DNA of 10,226 nt, from assembly GCA_937875975.1 (NCBI GenBank), contig CALEEU010000308.1:1-10226 (forward strand), read 5' to 3'. The notes under the pieces were generated by a model that made no database searches, was not told the origin of the DNA, and was given only the letters and a program-made list of their open reading frames with translations. The position numbers and the translations under genes are program-made. This document shows, in pieces, positions 1 to 6,842 of this stretch (positions are counted from its first letter, which is position 1; every line of letters begins with the position of its first letter). Source of the DNA: an uncultured Opitutia bacterium. Lineage in GTDB: Bacteria > Verrucomicrobiota > Verrucomicrobiia > Opitutales > UBA953.

Positions 1-2
1 AG

Positions 3-1100
3 GTCTGGGACGAACTCCACGCCAAGAACCCCAAGCTCAAGGTCGCGAACCTCTTTTGGTGGTACAACATGGGTACCGCAGCCGATATCTCCGTCACGCC
101 GCGCCCGGTCTACAAGGCCGACGGCGGGAAGATCTTCGACATCGCGAGCTACCCGCAGCGTTTCAAGGAGCTGCTCAAGCGTGACCTCGGTGACTTCCCG
201 TTCCATTCGTTCTGGGGTCCGCGCGCCGGCCTGCCGTCATCGCAGTGGATCGCCGATTCGGCCCGCTGGATTGAAGAGCACGAGCAGCCCGACCTCAGCC
301 TGGTCTACCTGCCGCACCTCGACTACGACCTCCAGCGCTTCGGCCCCGCCGACCCGCGCTGCGACGTGGCCCGGCGTGATGTCGATAAGCTCGTCGGTGA
401 TCTCGCCGAATTCCTTGAGGCCCGCGGCGTCGAAGTCCTCATCGTCTCGGAATACGCCATCACCGCCGTCGATCGCGCCGTCCCGCTGAACAAGGTCCTG
501 CGCGGGCATGGTTGGCTCGAGCTCAAGCCCGAGGACGGCAGCCTCACGCTTGACACCTTTAATTCGAAAGCCTTCGCCGTCGTCGACCACCAGGTCGCGC
601 ACGTCGTCGTCCTCGATCCGTCGGTCCGCGAGGAAGTCCGCAAAGTCCTGCTCGCCACCCCCGGCGTCGCCCAGGTGCTCGATGCCGACGGCCAGGCCGC
701 CGCCGGCATCAAGCATGTGCGCAGCGGCGACTTCGTCGTCATCGCCGACGGCCACAGCTGGTTCTCTTATTACTGGTGGGAAGAAGGACAGGGTGAGCCC
801 GACTTCGCGCGCTGCGTGGATATCCATCGAAAGCCTGGCTACGACCCCGTCGAACTGTTCATCGACCCCAAGATCCGTTTTCCGATGCTCAGCATCGCTT
901 GGTTCCTGCTAAAGAAGAAGCTCGGCTTCAAGGCGCTCATGAAAGTCATCTCGCAGGACGCCTCGCTCGTGAAGGGCTCGCATGGTCGCCTCCCCGAGGA
1001 CCCGCTCGACTGGCCCGTGCTCATCGCGCCGGCTGGAGCCGCCTTGCCCTCGCAGATCGCTTCGACCGACGTCTATGGTCGGATCGCGCTGGGCTTCTGA
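3..1100 (+). CDS. Alkaline-phosphatase-superfamily phosphodiesterase / nucleotide pyrophosphatase-like protein (5' end outside window)
   Basis: The reading frame is open from the left edge (first whole codon at 3), so this is the C-terminal part, about 365 residues. The ATG at 69 lies inside a continuous conserved-looking stretch (NLFWWYNMGTAADISVTPRP) and is not taken as the start. Motifs fit the type I phosphodiesterase/nucleotide pyrophosphatase fold: YLPHLDYDLQRFGP at 306-347 (usual metal-binding D...H region), SEYA at 447-458 where classical members have SDHG, DHQVAH at 585-602, and KGSHGR at 972-989 supplying the C-terminal His. The nucleophile region would lie upstream of the window. 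From memory, the NLFWW...VTPRP and SEY-type variant resembles the enzyme encoded with ebo gene clusters (scytonemin precursor export in cyanobacteria); this is recall, not a search result. Substrate is unknown. The superfamily is solid, the ebo link tentative. It ends 62 nt before the cytochrome gene. Confidence 0.8.
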   Translation, partial: VWDELHAKNPKLKVANLFWWYNMGTAADISVTPRPVYKADGGKIFDIASYPQRFKELLKRDLGDFPFHSFWGPRAGLPSSQWIADSARWIEEHEQPDLSLVYLPHLDYDLQRFGPADPRCDVARRDVDKLVGDLAEFLEARGVEVLIVSEYAITAVDRAVPLNKVLRGHGWLELKPEDGSLTLDTFNSKAFAVVDHQVAHVVVLDPSVREEVRKVLLATPGVAQVLDADGQAAAGIKHVRSGDFVVIADGHSWFSYYWWEEGQGEPDFARCVDIHRKPGYDPVELFIDPKIRFPMLSIAWFLLKKKLGFKALMKVISQDASLVKGSHGRLPEDPLDWPVLIAPAGAALPSQIASTDVYGRIALGF

Positions 1101-1162
1101 ACGCATTCGCTCTGGTCTGGGGTTGATGCGGAACCTCGTGTGCACAGGGTAGTCGTATCCCC

Positions 1163-4100
1163 ATGTTCGCCCGCAGTCTTGCCCTCGTCCTCGGCGTCGC
1201 CGCCTTCGCTGCGCCGTTCCCCGAGCCGCATAATAACCAGAAGGAGAGCATCCCCTTGCTCACCTCCGCGGATGCGCTGACGAAGCTACACCTCCCTGCG
1301 GGTTTCAAGGCCACGCTCTTCGCCGCCGAGCCAGACGTCCGTCAGCCGATCGCGATGTGCTGGGATGAACGCGGCCGCCTCTGGATTGCCGAGAACTATA
1401 CCTACTCGGACGGCAAGGAGCGCTTCGACCTCAACCTGCGCGACCGGATCATCATCCTCGAGGATGCTGACCATGACGGCAAATTCGACAAGCGCACCGT
1501 CTTCACGGACGAGATCCAGATGCTCACCAGCATCGAGCGCGGCTTCGGCGGCGTCTGGGCCGTCTGCCCGCCGAACCTGGTCTTCATCCCGATGGACGGT
1601 GATAAGCCCGCCGGTCCGGCGAAGGTCGTGCTCGACGGTTTCAGCACCACCGCGGCGAGCCGTCATACTTTCGCCAACGGACTCAAGTGGGGACCGGACG
1701 GCTGGCTTTATGGTCGCGTCGGCATCTCGAGCACCTCGTGGGTCGACGTCCCGGGCGTGCCTAAGGAAAAGCGTCAGCCCACCGCCGGCGGCCTCTGGCG
1801 TTATCACCCGGTGACGAAGGTCTTCGAGCCGTACTGCCACGGCACCACCAACCCATGGGGTTCCGATTGGACCAAGGACCACGAGCTGCTCTTCATCAAC
1901 ACGGTCATCGGCCACGGCTGGCAGGGTATCCATGGCGCGCACCTCAAGCGCATGCATGGCGAGGACCCGTATCCGTTCATCTACGAACTCATCGACCAGC
2001 AGGCGGACCACTATCACTGGGACACCGGCAAGAAGTGGAACGACGCCGACGGCGGCCGCGGCGGCGCGGATAGCTTCGGCGGCGGGCATGCGCATGTCGG
2101 CATGATGATCTACCAAGGAGATAACTGGCCTTCGCAGTATCGCGACAAGCTCATGACGCTGAACCTGCACGGACGGCGCGTGAACGTCGAAGCCATCGAG
2201 CGCAAGGGCAGCGCGCTCGTCATGAAGCATCAGCCGGATATCCTTAAGTCGGACGACCCATGGTTCCGTGGCATCGAGCTGAGTCAGGGGCCAGACGGCG
2301 CCGTCACCATCCTTGATTGGAGCGATATCGGCGAGTGCCACGATCAGGATGGCATCCACCGTAGCACTGGCCGCATCTTCAAGGTCAGTTATGGCGAGCC
2401 CAAGCAGCCGGGCGTCGATTTCGCCAAAGCTACGCCCGCCGAACTCGTCGAGCTCCAGCGCAGTAAGAATGAGTGGCTCGTCCGTATGGCGCGCTGGGAA
2501 CTGCGTGAGCGCGCCTGGAAAGGCGTCGACCTCTCGTCGGCTACCGCCGCTTGGGAGAAGCTCGCCGCCGAGACGGACAGCGTCCTGGCGCTCAACGCCC
2601 ATTCGACCCTGCTGGCGATCCGTTCCGTCAAATCGGGCGACCAGCCTTTCGCTGCCCAGCATGCCAAGCATTACGGCATCGCAGCTATCCTCGCCGAGAA
2701 GCGTCAGGACGTCCTCGCGCGCCTGATCGAGCGCGAGCTCACCGAGCCGCTGGTGCGTCGGAACAACTCTCTGGCCAAGTTCGCGAACCACACCGGCTTC
2801 ATCTCGGCCTGCGACGCCCAGGAATCTGCGCTCTTGCAGCTCGCGGGCGAAGTCCGCGGCCAGCGCGTACGTCTGGCCCTCGCTTCGGCGCTTCCGCATC
2901 TCAGCGTCCCTGTGCGCTCGCTGGTCGCCCAGCATCTCCTGCGCTTCGACCAAGACGCCACCGATCATAACCTGCCGCTCCTCGTCTGGACCGGTCTCCG
3001 GGAGCTCCCGTTCGCCGACCTCATCGACTGCGCGCACATCAGCCGCGTCCCGCAGGTCACCCAGCTCATCGCCCGGCGCATCGCCGAAGGCGCCGACAAA
3101 GATCCGGCGTCCCTGAATCAACTCCTCGCGAACGCCGCCGCCATGCCGGACGGGCAGGCTGAGATCGTCGCCGGCGTCGCCGCGGCTCTGCGCGGTTGGC
3201 GCAAGGCGCCCAAGCCGGCCGCATGGGAGACCTTCGTCGCTTCGATTCCCAAGGAACTCGCGTCCGCGCAGGATCAGGCCCGCCAGCTCAACGTCATCTT
3301 CGGCGACGGCCAGGCCCTCGACGAGATCCGTCGCATCGCCCTCGATGAGAAAGCACTCATGGAGCAGCGCCGGTCCGCCTTGCTTTCGCTCATCGAAGCC
3401 AAGGACAAGCAGCTCAAGCAGGTCTGCGAGAAGCTCATCTACGTCAAGGGCGTGAACATGGAGGCCATCCAGGGACTCACGCAGTTCGATCATGATGGCG
3501 TCGCTCAGCGCATCATCGACCGCTACACCCAGTTCTACCCGCATGAGCGTCCGCAGGTCATCATGGCGCTCGTCTCGCGTCCGCGCTTCGCATCCGATCT
3601 CCTCAAGGCCGTCGAAGCCGGCAAGATCCCCAAGGCTGATTTCGGTCCTTCCGCCGTGCGTCAGGTGCGCGCCTTCAACGACGCCAAGCTCAACGCACTC
3701 CTCAGCAAAGTCTGGGGCGAAACGCGTGAGACCTCGGCGGATAAGCTCAAGCTCGTCGCCGAACTCAAGGCCAGCCACACCGCGGACTTCCTCGCCAAGG
3801 CCGATCAAAGCAAGGGCAGGGCGCTCTATGCCGCCGTGTGTGGCCAGTGCCACAAGCTCTACGGTGAAGGCGGCGCGCTCGGACCGGACCTCACCGGCAG
3901 CGGCCGTCAGGACCTGAGCTACCTTCTCGAGAACATCGTCGACCCCAGCGCCGTCGTGGACGCCGCGTATTATCTCAACAGCATCACGCTCAAGGATGGA
4001 CGCGTGCTCAGCGGCATCGTCGGGGCGCAGAGCGAGCGCACGCTCACGTTGCGTTCCGTCGGCCAGGAGACCGTGATCGACAAGCAGGACATCACCAAGC

Positions 4101-4219
4101 GGGAGACCTTGCCCATCTCGCTCATGCCGGAAGGCCTCCTCCAGGCCTTCACGCCTGAGCAGCAGCGCGACCTCCTCGCTTACCTCATGGGCAATTCCCA
4201 GGTCCCGCTGGCGAAGTAG
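1163..4219 (+). CDS. PVC-type membrane-bound dehydrogenase with HEAT-like middle and C-terminal CxxCH cytochrome c domain
   Basis: 1018 residues. The N-terminus is a signal peptide: Arg4, hydrophobic residues 5-16, AFA-type cleavage near 16/17, so the protein is exported. Residues about 35-410 resemble the soluble-glucose-dehydrogenase-like propeller of planctomycete/verrucomicrobial proteins (the TIGR02604-type putative membrane-bound dehydrogenase domain), with His/Asp/Gly-rich loops and a calcium-loop motif DADHDGKFD at 101-109. Residues about 420-860 are helical and HEAT-like. Residues about 880-1015 form a cytochrome c domain of the TIGR02603 type, with haem-binding C893-G-Q-C896-H897 and Met988 (SLMPEG) as likely distal ligand. 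By family knowledge such proteins are thought to oxidise sugars or similar substrates in the periplasm and pass electrons to the haem; the substrate here is unknown. The ATG at 1163 is the only start giving the complete signal peptide. AGGG at 1146-1149 is too far upstream to be a good Shine-Dalgarno. The gene is intact, without frameshift. Confidence 0.93.
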   Translation: MFARSLALVLGVAAFAAPFPEPHNNQKESIPLLTSADALTKLHLPAGFKATLFAAEPDVRQPIAMCWDERGRLWIAENYTYSDGKERFDLNLRDRIIILEDADHDGKFDKRTVFTDEIQMLTSIERGFGGVWAVCPPNLVFIPMDGDKPAGPAKVVLDGFSTTAASRHTFANGLKWGPDGWLYGRVGISSTSWVDVPGVPKEKRQPTAGGLWRYHPVTKVFEPYCHGTTNPWGSDWTKDHELLFINTVIGHGWQGIHGAHLKRMHGEDPYPFIYELIDQQADHYHWDTGKKWNDADGGRGGADSFGGGHAHVGMMIYQGDNWPSQYRDKLMTLNLHGRRVNVEAIERKGSALVMKHQPDILKSDDPWFRGIELSQGPDGAVTILDWSDIGECHDQDGIHRSTGRIFKVSYGEPKQPGVDFAKATPAELVELQRSKNEWLVRMARWELRERAWKGVDLSSATAAWEKLAAETDSVLALNAHSTLLAIRSVKSGDQPFAAQHAKHYGIAAILAEKRQDVLARLIERELTEPLVRRNNSLAKFANHTGFISACDAQESALLQLAGEVRGQRVRLALASALPHLSVPVRSLVAQHLLRFDQDATDHNLPLLVWTGLRELPFADLIDCAHISRVPQVTQLIARRIAEGADKDPASLNQLLANAAAMPDGQAEIVAGVAAALRGWRKAPKPAAWETFVASIPKELASAQDQARQLNVIFGDGQALDEIRRIALDEKALMEQRRSALLSLIEAKDKQLKQVCEKLIYVKGVNMEAIQGLTQFDHDGVAQRIIDRYTQFYPHERPQVIMALVSRPRFASDLLKAVEAGKIPKADFGPSAVRQVRAFNDAKLNALLSKVWGETRETSADKLKLVAELKASHTADFLAKADQSKGRALYAAVCGQCHKLYGEGGALGPDLTGSGRQDLSYLLENIVDPSAVVDAAYYLNSITLKDGRVLSGIVGAQSERTLTLRSVGQETVIDKQDITKRETLPISLMPEGLLQAFTPEQQRDLLAYLMGNSQVPLAK

Positions 4220-4226
4220 AGTCAGC

Positions 4227-4346
4227 TTAGGGCCGGCCCATCTGGCCGATGAAGAAGAGCAGGCCGAGCAGGAACTCGCCGACGGCCCTGATCGGTTCGG
4301 GGACGGCCGCCAAGGCGGCGAGGGTGGTGAGGGCGGGGATGGTCAT
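4227..4346 (-). CDS. Possible small hydrophobic protein, 39 residues, downstream of the desaturase gene
   Basis: I do not recognise this ORF. Reading the minus strand from the ATG at 4346 to the TAA at 4229-4227 gives 39 residues, beginning MTIPALTTLAALAAVPEP and ending in a hydrophobic helix-like segment (EFLLGLLFFIGQMGRP). In favour of coding: nearly every codon ends in G or C, as in neighbouring genes; the ORF starts 28 nt after the desaturase stop on the same strand; and it nearly fills the space before the converging cytochrome gene. Against: no Shine-Dalgarno (upstream bases are CCCAACCCACC), and in GC-rich DNA a short open frame can arise by chance. If real it is probably a single-span membrane peptide cotranscribed with the desaturase. 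Its last codons overlap a 10-bp GGGCCGGCCC palindrome at 4230-4239. Confidence 0.35.
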   Translation of the reverse strand: MTIPALTTLAALAAVPEPIRAVGEFLLGLLFFIGQMGRP

Positions 4347-4374
4347 GGTGGGTTGGGGTGGAATGGGACTTAGG

Positions 4375-5028
4375 TCAGCGGACGCCTTCTGGTTCGGCGT
4401 CGAGGTCCGCGGGCGCGTCGACCGGACGGCTGGGTCGACGGTAGCCGGCGATCCAGACGGGCGCCGGGCCTTCGCCGCGGTTCGAGGTATCTTGGCGATG
4501 GGTCGCGCCGGTCAGCGTCTCGATGACCGACTCCAGGCAGTCCCAGAAGCGCACGGCCTCCAGGGCCGGGTTCACGAGGTTGGTAATCGGACAGTAGTAG
4601 GTGTTCTTGGGGTCGGTGTGGTGGACGGCGTGCTGGCGCGGCGTCAGCAGGATCCGCCAATCCTGCAGCTTGGCCACGACCGGGCCGACCTCGCCGCGCG
4701 ACATGTGCGACCATTTGTGGACCTGGTTGGCGTTCACGCTCAGGAGGACGAAGAGCCAGACATGCCAGGTCAGGAGGTCGGCCCAGGCGGCCCCGCCGAT
4801 GATCAGGGCGCCGAGGAGCAGGAGATCCCAGGAGCTCTGCCACCAGGAGAGGCGGGTGAAATAGCGCGGGCAGTGATGGTGGACGATGTTGGGGCGGATG
4901 AGGAGCGCCCCGACGACCGGGGTGTCCTCGGAGCCGTAGGCGTCCTCGAGCCAGTGCACGACGCCGGCGGCGAAATCGGCGAGGATCACGACGCCGAGGG
5001 CTTGGGCGAGAAGGGAGAGCAGGTTCAT
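4375..5028 (-). CDS. carF: Kua/TMEM189/CarF-type lipid desaturase (candidate plasmanylethanolamine desaturase)
   Basis: 217 residues. The protein carries the spaced histidine motifs of the Kua/TMEM189 family (lipid desaturase domain): GVVHWLED with H25, RPNIVHHHCP with H50-H52, NQVHKWSH with H104 and H108, and RQHAVHHTDP with H133, H136 and H137, followed by YYCPITNLVN. These are expected to bind a di-iron centre at the membrane face. Hydrophobic segments lie at about 5-24 and 66-100, and the last ~40 residues look like a disordered polar tail. Family knowledge: bacterial CarF and animal TMEM189/PEDS1 introduce the vinyl-ether bond of plasmalogens using oxygen, and CarF is needed for the singlet-oxygen/light response in Myxococcus. 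The plant homologue FAD4 instead makes a trans double bond in phosphatidylglycerol, so the substrate is not certain. The gene is transcribed divergently from a LysR regulator 127 nt away and probably controlled by it. No Shine-Dalgarno is seen; GGGGG lies about 15 nt before the ATG. Confidence 0.85.
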   Translation of the reverse strand: MNLLSLLAQALGVVILADFAAGVVHWLEDAYGSEDTPVVGALLIRPNIVHHHCPRYFTRLSWWQSSWDLLLLGALIIGGAAWADLLTWHVWLFVLLSVNANQVHKWSHMSRGEVGPVVAKLQDWRILLTPRQHAVHHTDPKNTYYCPITNLVNPALEAVRFWDCLESVIETLTGATHRQDTSNRGEGPAPVWIAGYRRPSRPVDAPADLDAEPEGVR

Positions 5029-5037
5029 AACGTGAAT

Positions 5038-5068
5038 ATGATACCCCCGGAAGCGGTCGGACCGTTAA
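5038..5068 (-). promoter_or_regulatory. Tentative promoter for the desaturase gene
   Basis: On the minus strand a -35-like TTAACG (5068-5063) is followed, after a 19-bp spacer, by a -10-like TATCAT (5043-5038). Transcription would start about 3 nt before the ATG at 5028, giving a nearly leaderless mRNA. The spacer is longer than the usual 17 bp and contains most of the CGGTC-G-GACCG palindrome, which would suit activator-dependent transcription. Both hexamers are only partial matches, so this is weak evidence. Confidence 0.22.
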
Positions 5069-5092
5069 TCGATAAACCTGATAGGGGGTATC
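5040..5092. promoter_or_regulatory. 53-bp inverted repeat, probable LysR operator in the divergent desaturase/lysR promoter region
   Basis: GATACCCCC at 5040-5048 is mirrored perfectly by GGGGGTATC at 5084-5092, with 35 bp between. Inside is a second perfect palindrome, CGGTC-G-GACCG (5054-5064), followed by an AT-rich patch with ATCGAT at 5068-5073. The element lies between two divergent starts (5028 and 5156). LysR-type regulators usually bind such divergent regions as tetramers covering about 50-60 bp, so the size and symmetry fit an operator. The DNA symmetry is seen directly; assigning it to the adjacent LysR protein is inference. If transcribed, the arms could also pair as a hairpin in the desaturase 5' leader. 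Confidence 0.55.
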
Positions 5093-5155
5093 GGCCGGGC
5101 GGGGTCAGGGGTTGCCTTGGCCCCGGGTTCGGCGACCATCGGACACGCCCCGGTC

Positions 5156-6088
5156 ATGAACGTCCACCACCTCGAGTTGTTCTATTACGTGGCCAAGTAC
5201 CAAGGCATCAGCGCCGCCGTGCGGCACATCCCTTACGGCATCCAGCAGCCCGCCGTCAGCGGCCAGATGTCGGCGCTGGAGTCCAATCTCGGCATCCGGC
5301 TTTTCGAGCGCACCCCGTTCCGGCTCACCGCTCCCGGGCGCAAGCTCTTCGGGCAGATCGAACCTTTCTTCGCCGGGCTGGACGGACTCGAGGCGCAGCT
5401 GCGCGACGCCGACCGGCCGGAGCTGCGGCTCGGCGCCTCGGAACTCGTCCTCCGCCTGCACATCCCGACCGTCACGCAACGCCTGCGGTCACGCTATCCG
5501 AAGCTGCAGCTCAGCCTCACGCCGGGGTATCAGATCCAGTTCGAGACCTGGTTGCGCGAAGGCGTCATCGACCTCGCCATCGTCCCGCTCGAAGCCAAGA
5601 CCCAAGGGCGGCAGAGCCAGCTGCGGCTCGTGCGGGTGCCGCTCGTCCTGCTCGTCCCGAAGAAATCGCCGTGGAAGCGCGCGGCCGACCTCTGGAAGCA
5701 GAAGAAACTTTCGCTTCCGCTCATCGCCTTGCCGCCGGACTCGAGCGTCACCCGAAGCTTCTTCCGCGACCTGCGCCGGCTGGGAGTGACCTGGTCGCAG
5801 ACCAAGGAAGCCGCCTCCATGGAGATGGTCACCAGTTACGTCGCCACCGGCGAAGGCCTCGGCGTGAACCTCGCCATCGCGGACGCCATCGCCAATCCCG
5901 GCATCCGGGCGCTCCCCCTCGACGGTTTCGCCCCGATGGAGATCGGCCTACGTTGGACCGGCGAACTGACGCCGCTCCTGCGCGACACCATCCTTGAACT
6001 CCAGCGTTACGCGCGGGAGACCTGGCCCGAGTGGGCGATCGACGAACCCTTGCCCGAGCCCAAGAAGCCTGGGCGGCGGAAGGCCTGA
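5156..6088 (+). CDS. LysR-family transcriptional regulator
   Basis: 310 residues from the ATG at 5156; an in-frame TTG at 5117 would add 13 residues without family resemblance and is rejected. The N-terminus is a LysR winged helix-turn-helix: LELFYYVAKYQGISAA leads into the recognition helix QQPAVSGQMSALESNLG (residues 30-46), then RLFERTPFRLTAPGRKL. Residues about 88-300 form the periplasmic-binding-protein-like effector domain (starting LRLGASE; later VIDLAIVPLE and VTSYVATGEGLGVN). The stretch before the recognition helix, RHIPYGIQQ, is two residues longer than the usual ARRLHVSQ-type sequence. The C-terminus is short and basic (PKKPGRRKA). It is divergent from the lipid desaturase and likely regulates that gene and itself through the inverted repeat at 5040-5092. 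The effector is unknown. Its stop lies one base from the converging rsmE stop. Confidence 0.92.
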   Translation: MNVHHLELFYYVAKYQGISAAVRHIPYGIQQPAVSGQMSALESNLGIRLFERTPFRLTAPGRKLFGQIEPFFAGLDGLEAQLRDADRPELRLGASELVLRLHIPTVTQRLRSRYPKLQLSLTPGYQIQFETWLREGVIDLAIVPLEAKTQGRQSQLRLVRVPLVLLVPKKSPWKRAADLWKQKKLSLPLIALPPDSSVTRSFFRDLRRLGVTWSQTKEAASMEMVTSYVATGEGLGVNLAIADAIANPGIRALPLDGFAPMEIGLRWTGELTPLLRDTILELQRYARETWPEWAIDEPLPEPKKPGRRKA

Positions 6089-6089
6089 T

Positions 6090-6842
6090 TCAGCGCTTCG
6101 CGAGCGCCTGCGTGATCGCCACGCAGGCTAGCGCGGCGTTCTCGGCGCGGAGGACCGTCGGGCCCAGCACCACGGGCATGAATCCCGCGGCGCGGGCGGC
6201 GGCGTATTCTTCCGAGGTCAGGTCGCCTTCGGGGCCGATGAGCCAGGTGACCTTCGAGGCTTTCGTGAAATCCAGGTGCGCGACCGCTTCGGCGTCGAAC
6301 TCGAGCGAGCCCGTGAGACGCAGTTCGCCTTCGACGGCGGCCGGCAGGCGTTCGATCCACTCGCGGAAGCGCATCGGCGCGGCGATCTCAGCGCGCCACG
6401 GATGGCCAGACTGCTTGCAGGCCTCGACGGCCTGCTGTTGCCAGCGTTCGCGGCGGGTACGGGCGCGGTCGGCGTCGAGCTTCACTTCGCAACGCGCGGT
6501 CTCGAGCGGGATGACGCCGGCGGCGCCGGCTTCGCAGCAGGAGCGGACCAGGTCATCCATCGTGCCGCCCTTGGGCATCCCTTGCGCGACAGTGATCGCA
6601 GGTGAAAGCGGATCGGCCACGCGAGCGCGGACCACTTCGACTACCGCGGCGTCACCGTCGGCGGAAGCGAGCTTGCCTTCGACGACTAGGCCTTCGCCGT
6701 CGAGCAGCACGACCGCGTCACCGCGACGGGCGCGGAGGCTGCGGACCACGTGGGCGGATTCGTCAGCCGATAGCTTCACAAAGGCGCCGGGCTTACAGGC
6801 CGGGGCTTGTTCGTGATCGATCCAGACGCGGAGAGGACTCAT
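6090..6842 (-). CDS. rsmE: 16S rRNA (uracil-1498-N3)-methyltransferase RsmE
   Basis: 250 residues, a normal length for the family. RsmE uses S-adenosylmethionine to methylate N3 of U1498 in the 30S decoding region. The N-terminal PUA-like domain includes HVVRSLRARRGD at 31-42. The C-terminal knotted SPOUT methyltransferase domain contains KGGTMDDLVRSCCEAGA (91-107), ERW...AVEACKQS (132-145), the cofactor-binding LIGPEG at 201-206, and LGPTVLRAENA at 226-236. The last motif is usually LRTETA; here Thr233 and Thr235 of that consensus are Ala and Asn, while Arg232 and Glu234 are kept. The start codon overlaps the thiH stop in TGATG, so translation is probably coupled, and the gene ends the gcvT-gcvH-thiH-rsmE run. 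Confidence 0.93.
   Translation of the reverse strand: MSPLRVWIDHEQAPACKPGAFVKLSADESAHVVRSLRARRGDAVVLLDGEGLVVEGKLASADGDAAVVEVVRARVADPLSPAITVAQGMPKGGTMDDLVRSCCEAGAAGVIPLETARCEVKLDADRARTRRERWQQQAVEACKQSGHPWRAEIAAPMRFREWIERLPAAVEGELRLTGSLEFDAEAVAHLDFTKASKVTWLIGPEGDLTSEEYAAARAAGFMPVVLGPTVLRAENAALACVAITQALAKR

Noticed and set aside
1101..1162. Promoter or RNA element between the phosphodiesterase and cytochrome genes
   Set aside because: No convincing -35/-10 pair, hairpin or T-run could be seen in these 62 bases.
1286..3853. 855-codon minus-strand open frame
   Set aside because: It is fully antisense to the well-supported dehydrogenase/cytochrome gene; its Asp/Glu/Arg/Leu-rich translation is the expected shadow of G/C-biased codons and shows no recognisable domain.
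4220..4260. Terminator after the cytochrome gene around GGGCCGGCCC
   Set aside because: The palindrome at 4230-4239 has no loop and no T-run follows; it may belong to the small ORF instead.
4249..5997. 582-codon plus-strand open frame
   Set aside because: It runs antisense to the desaturase and out of frame through lysR, with an Arg/Pro/Ala-rich translation in the second half. Both genes it overlaps have clear family motifs.
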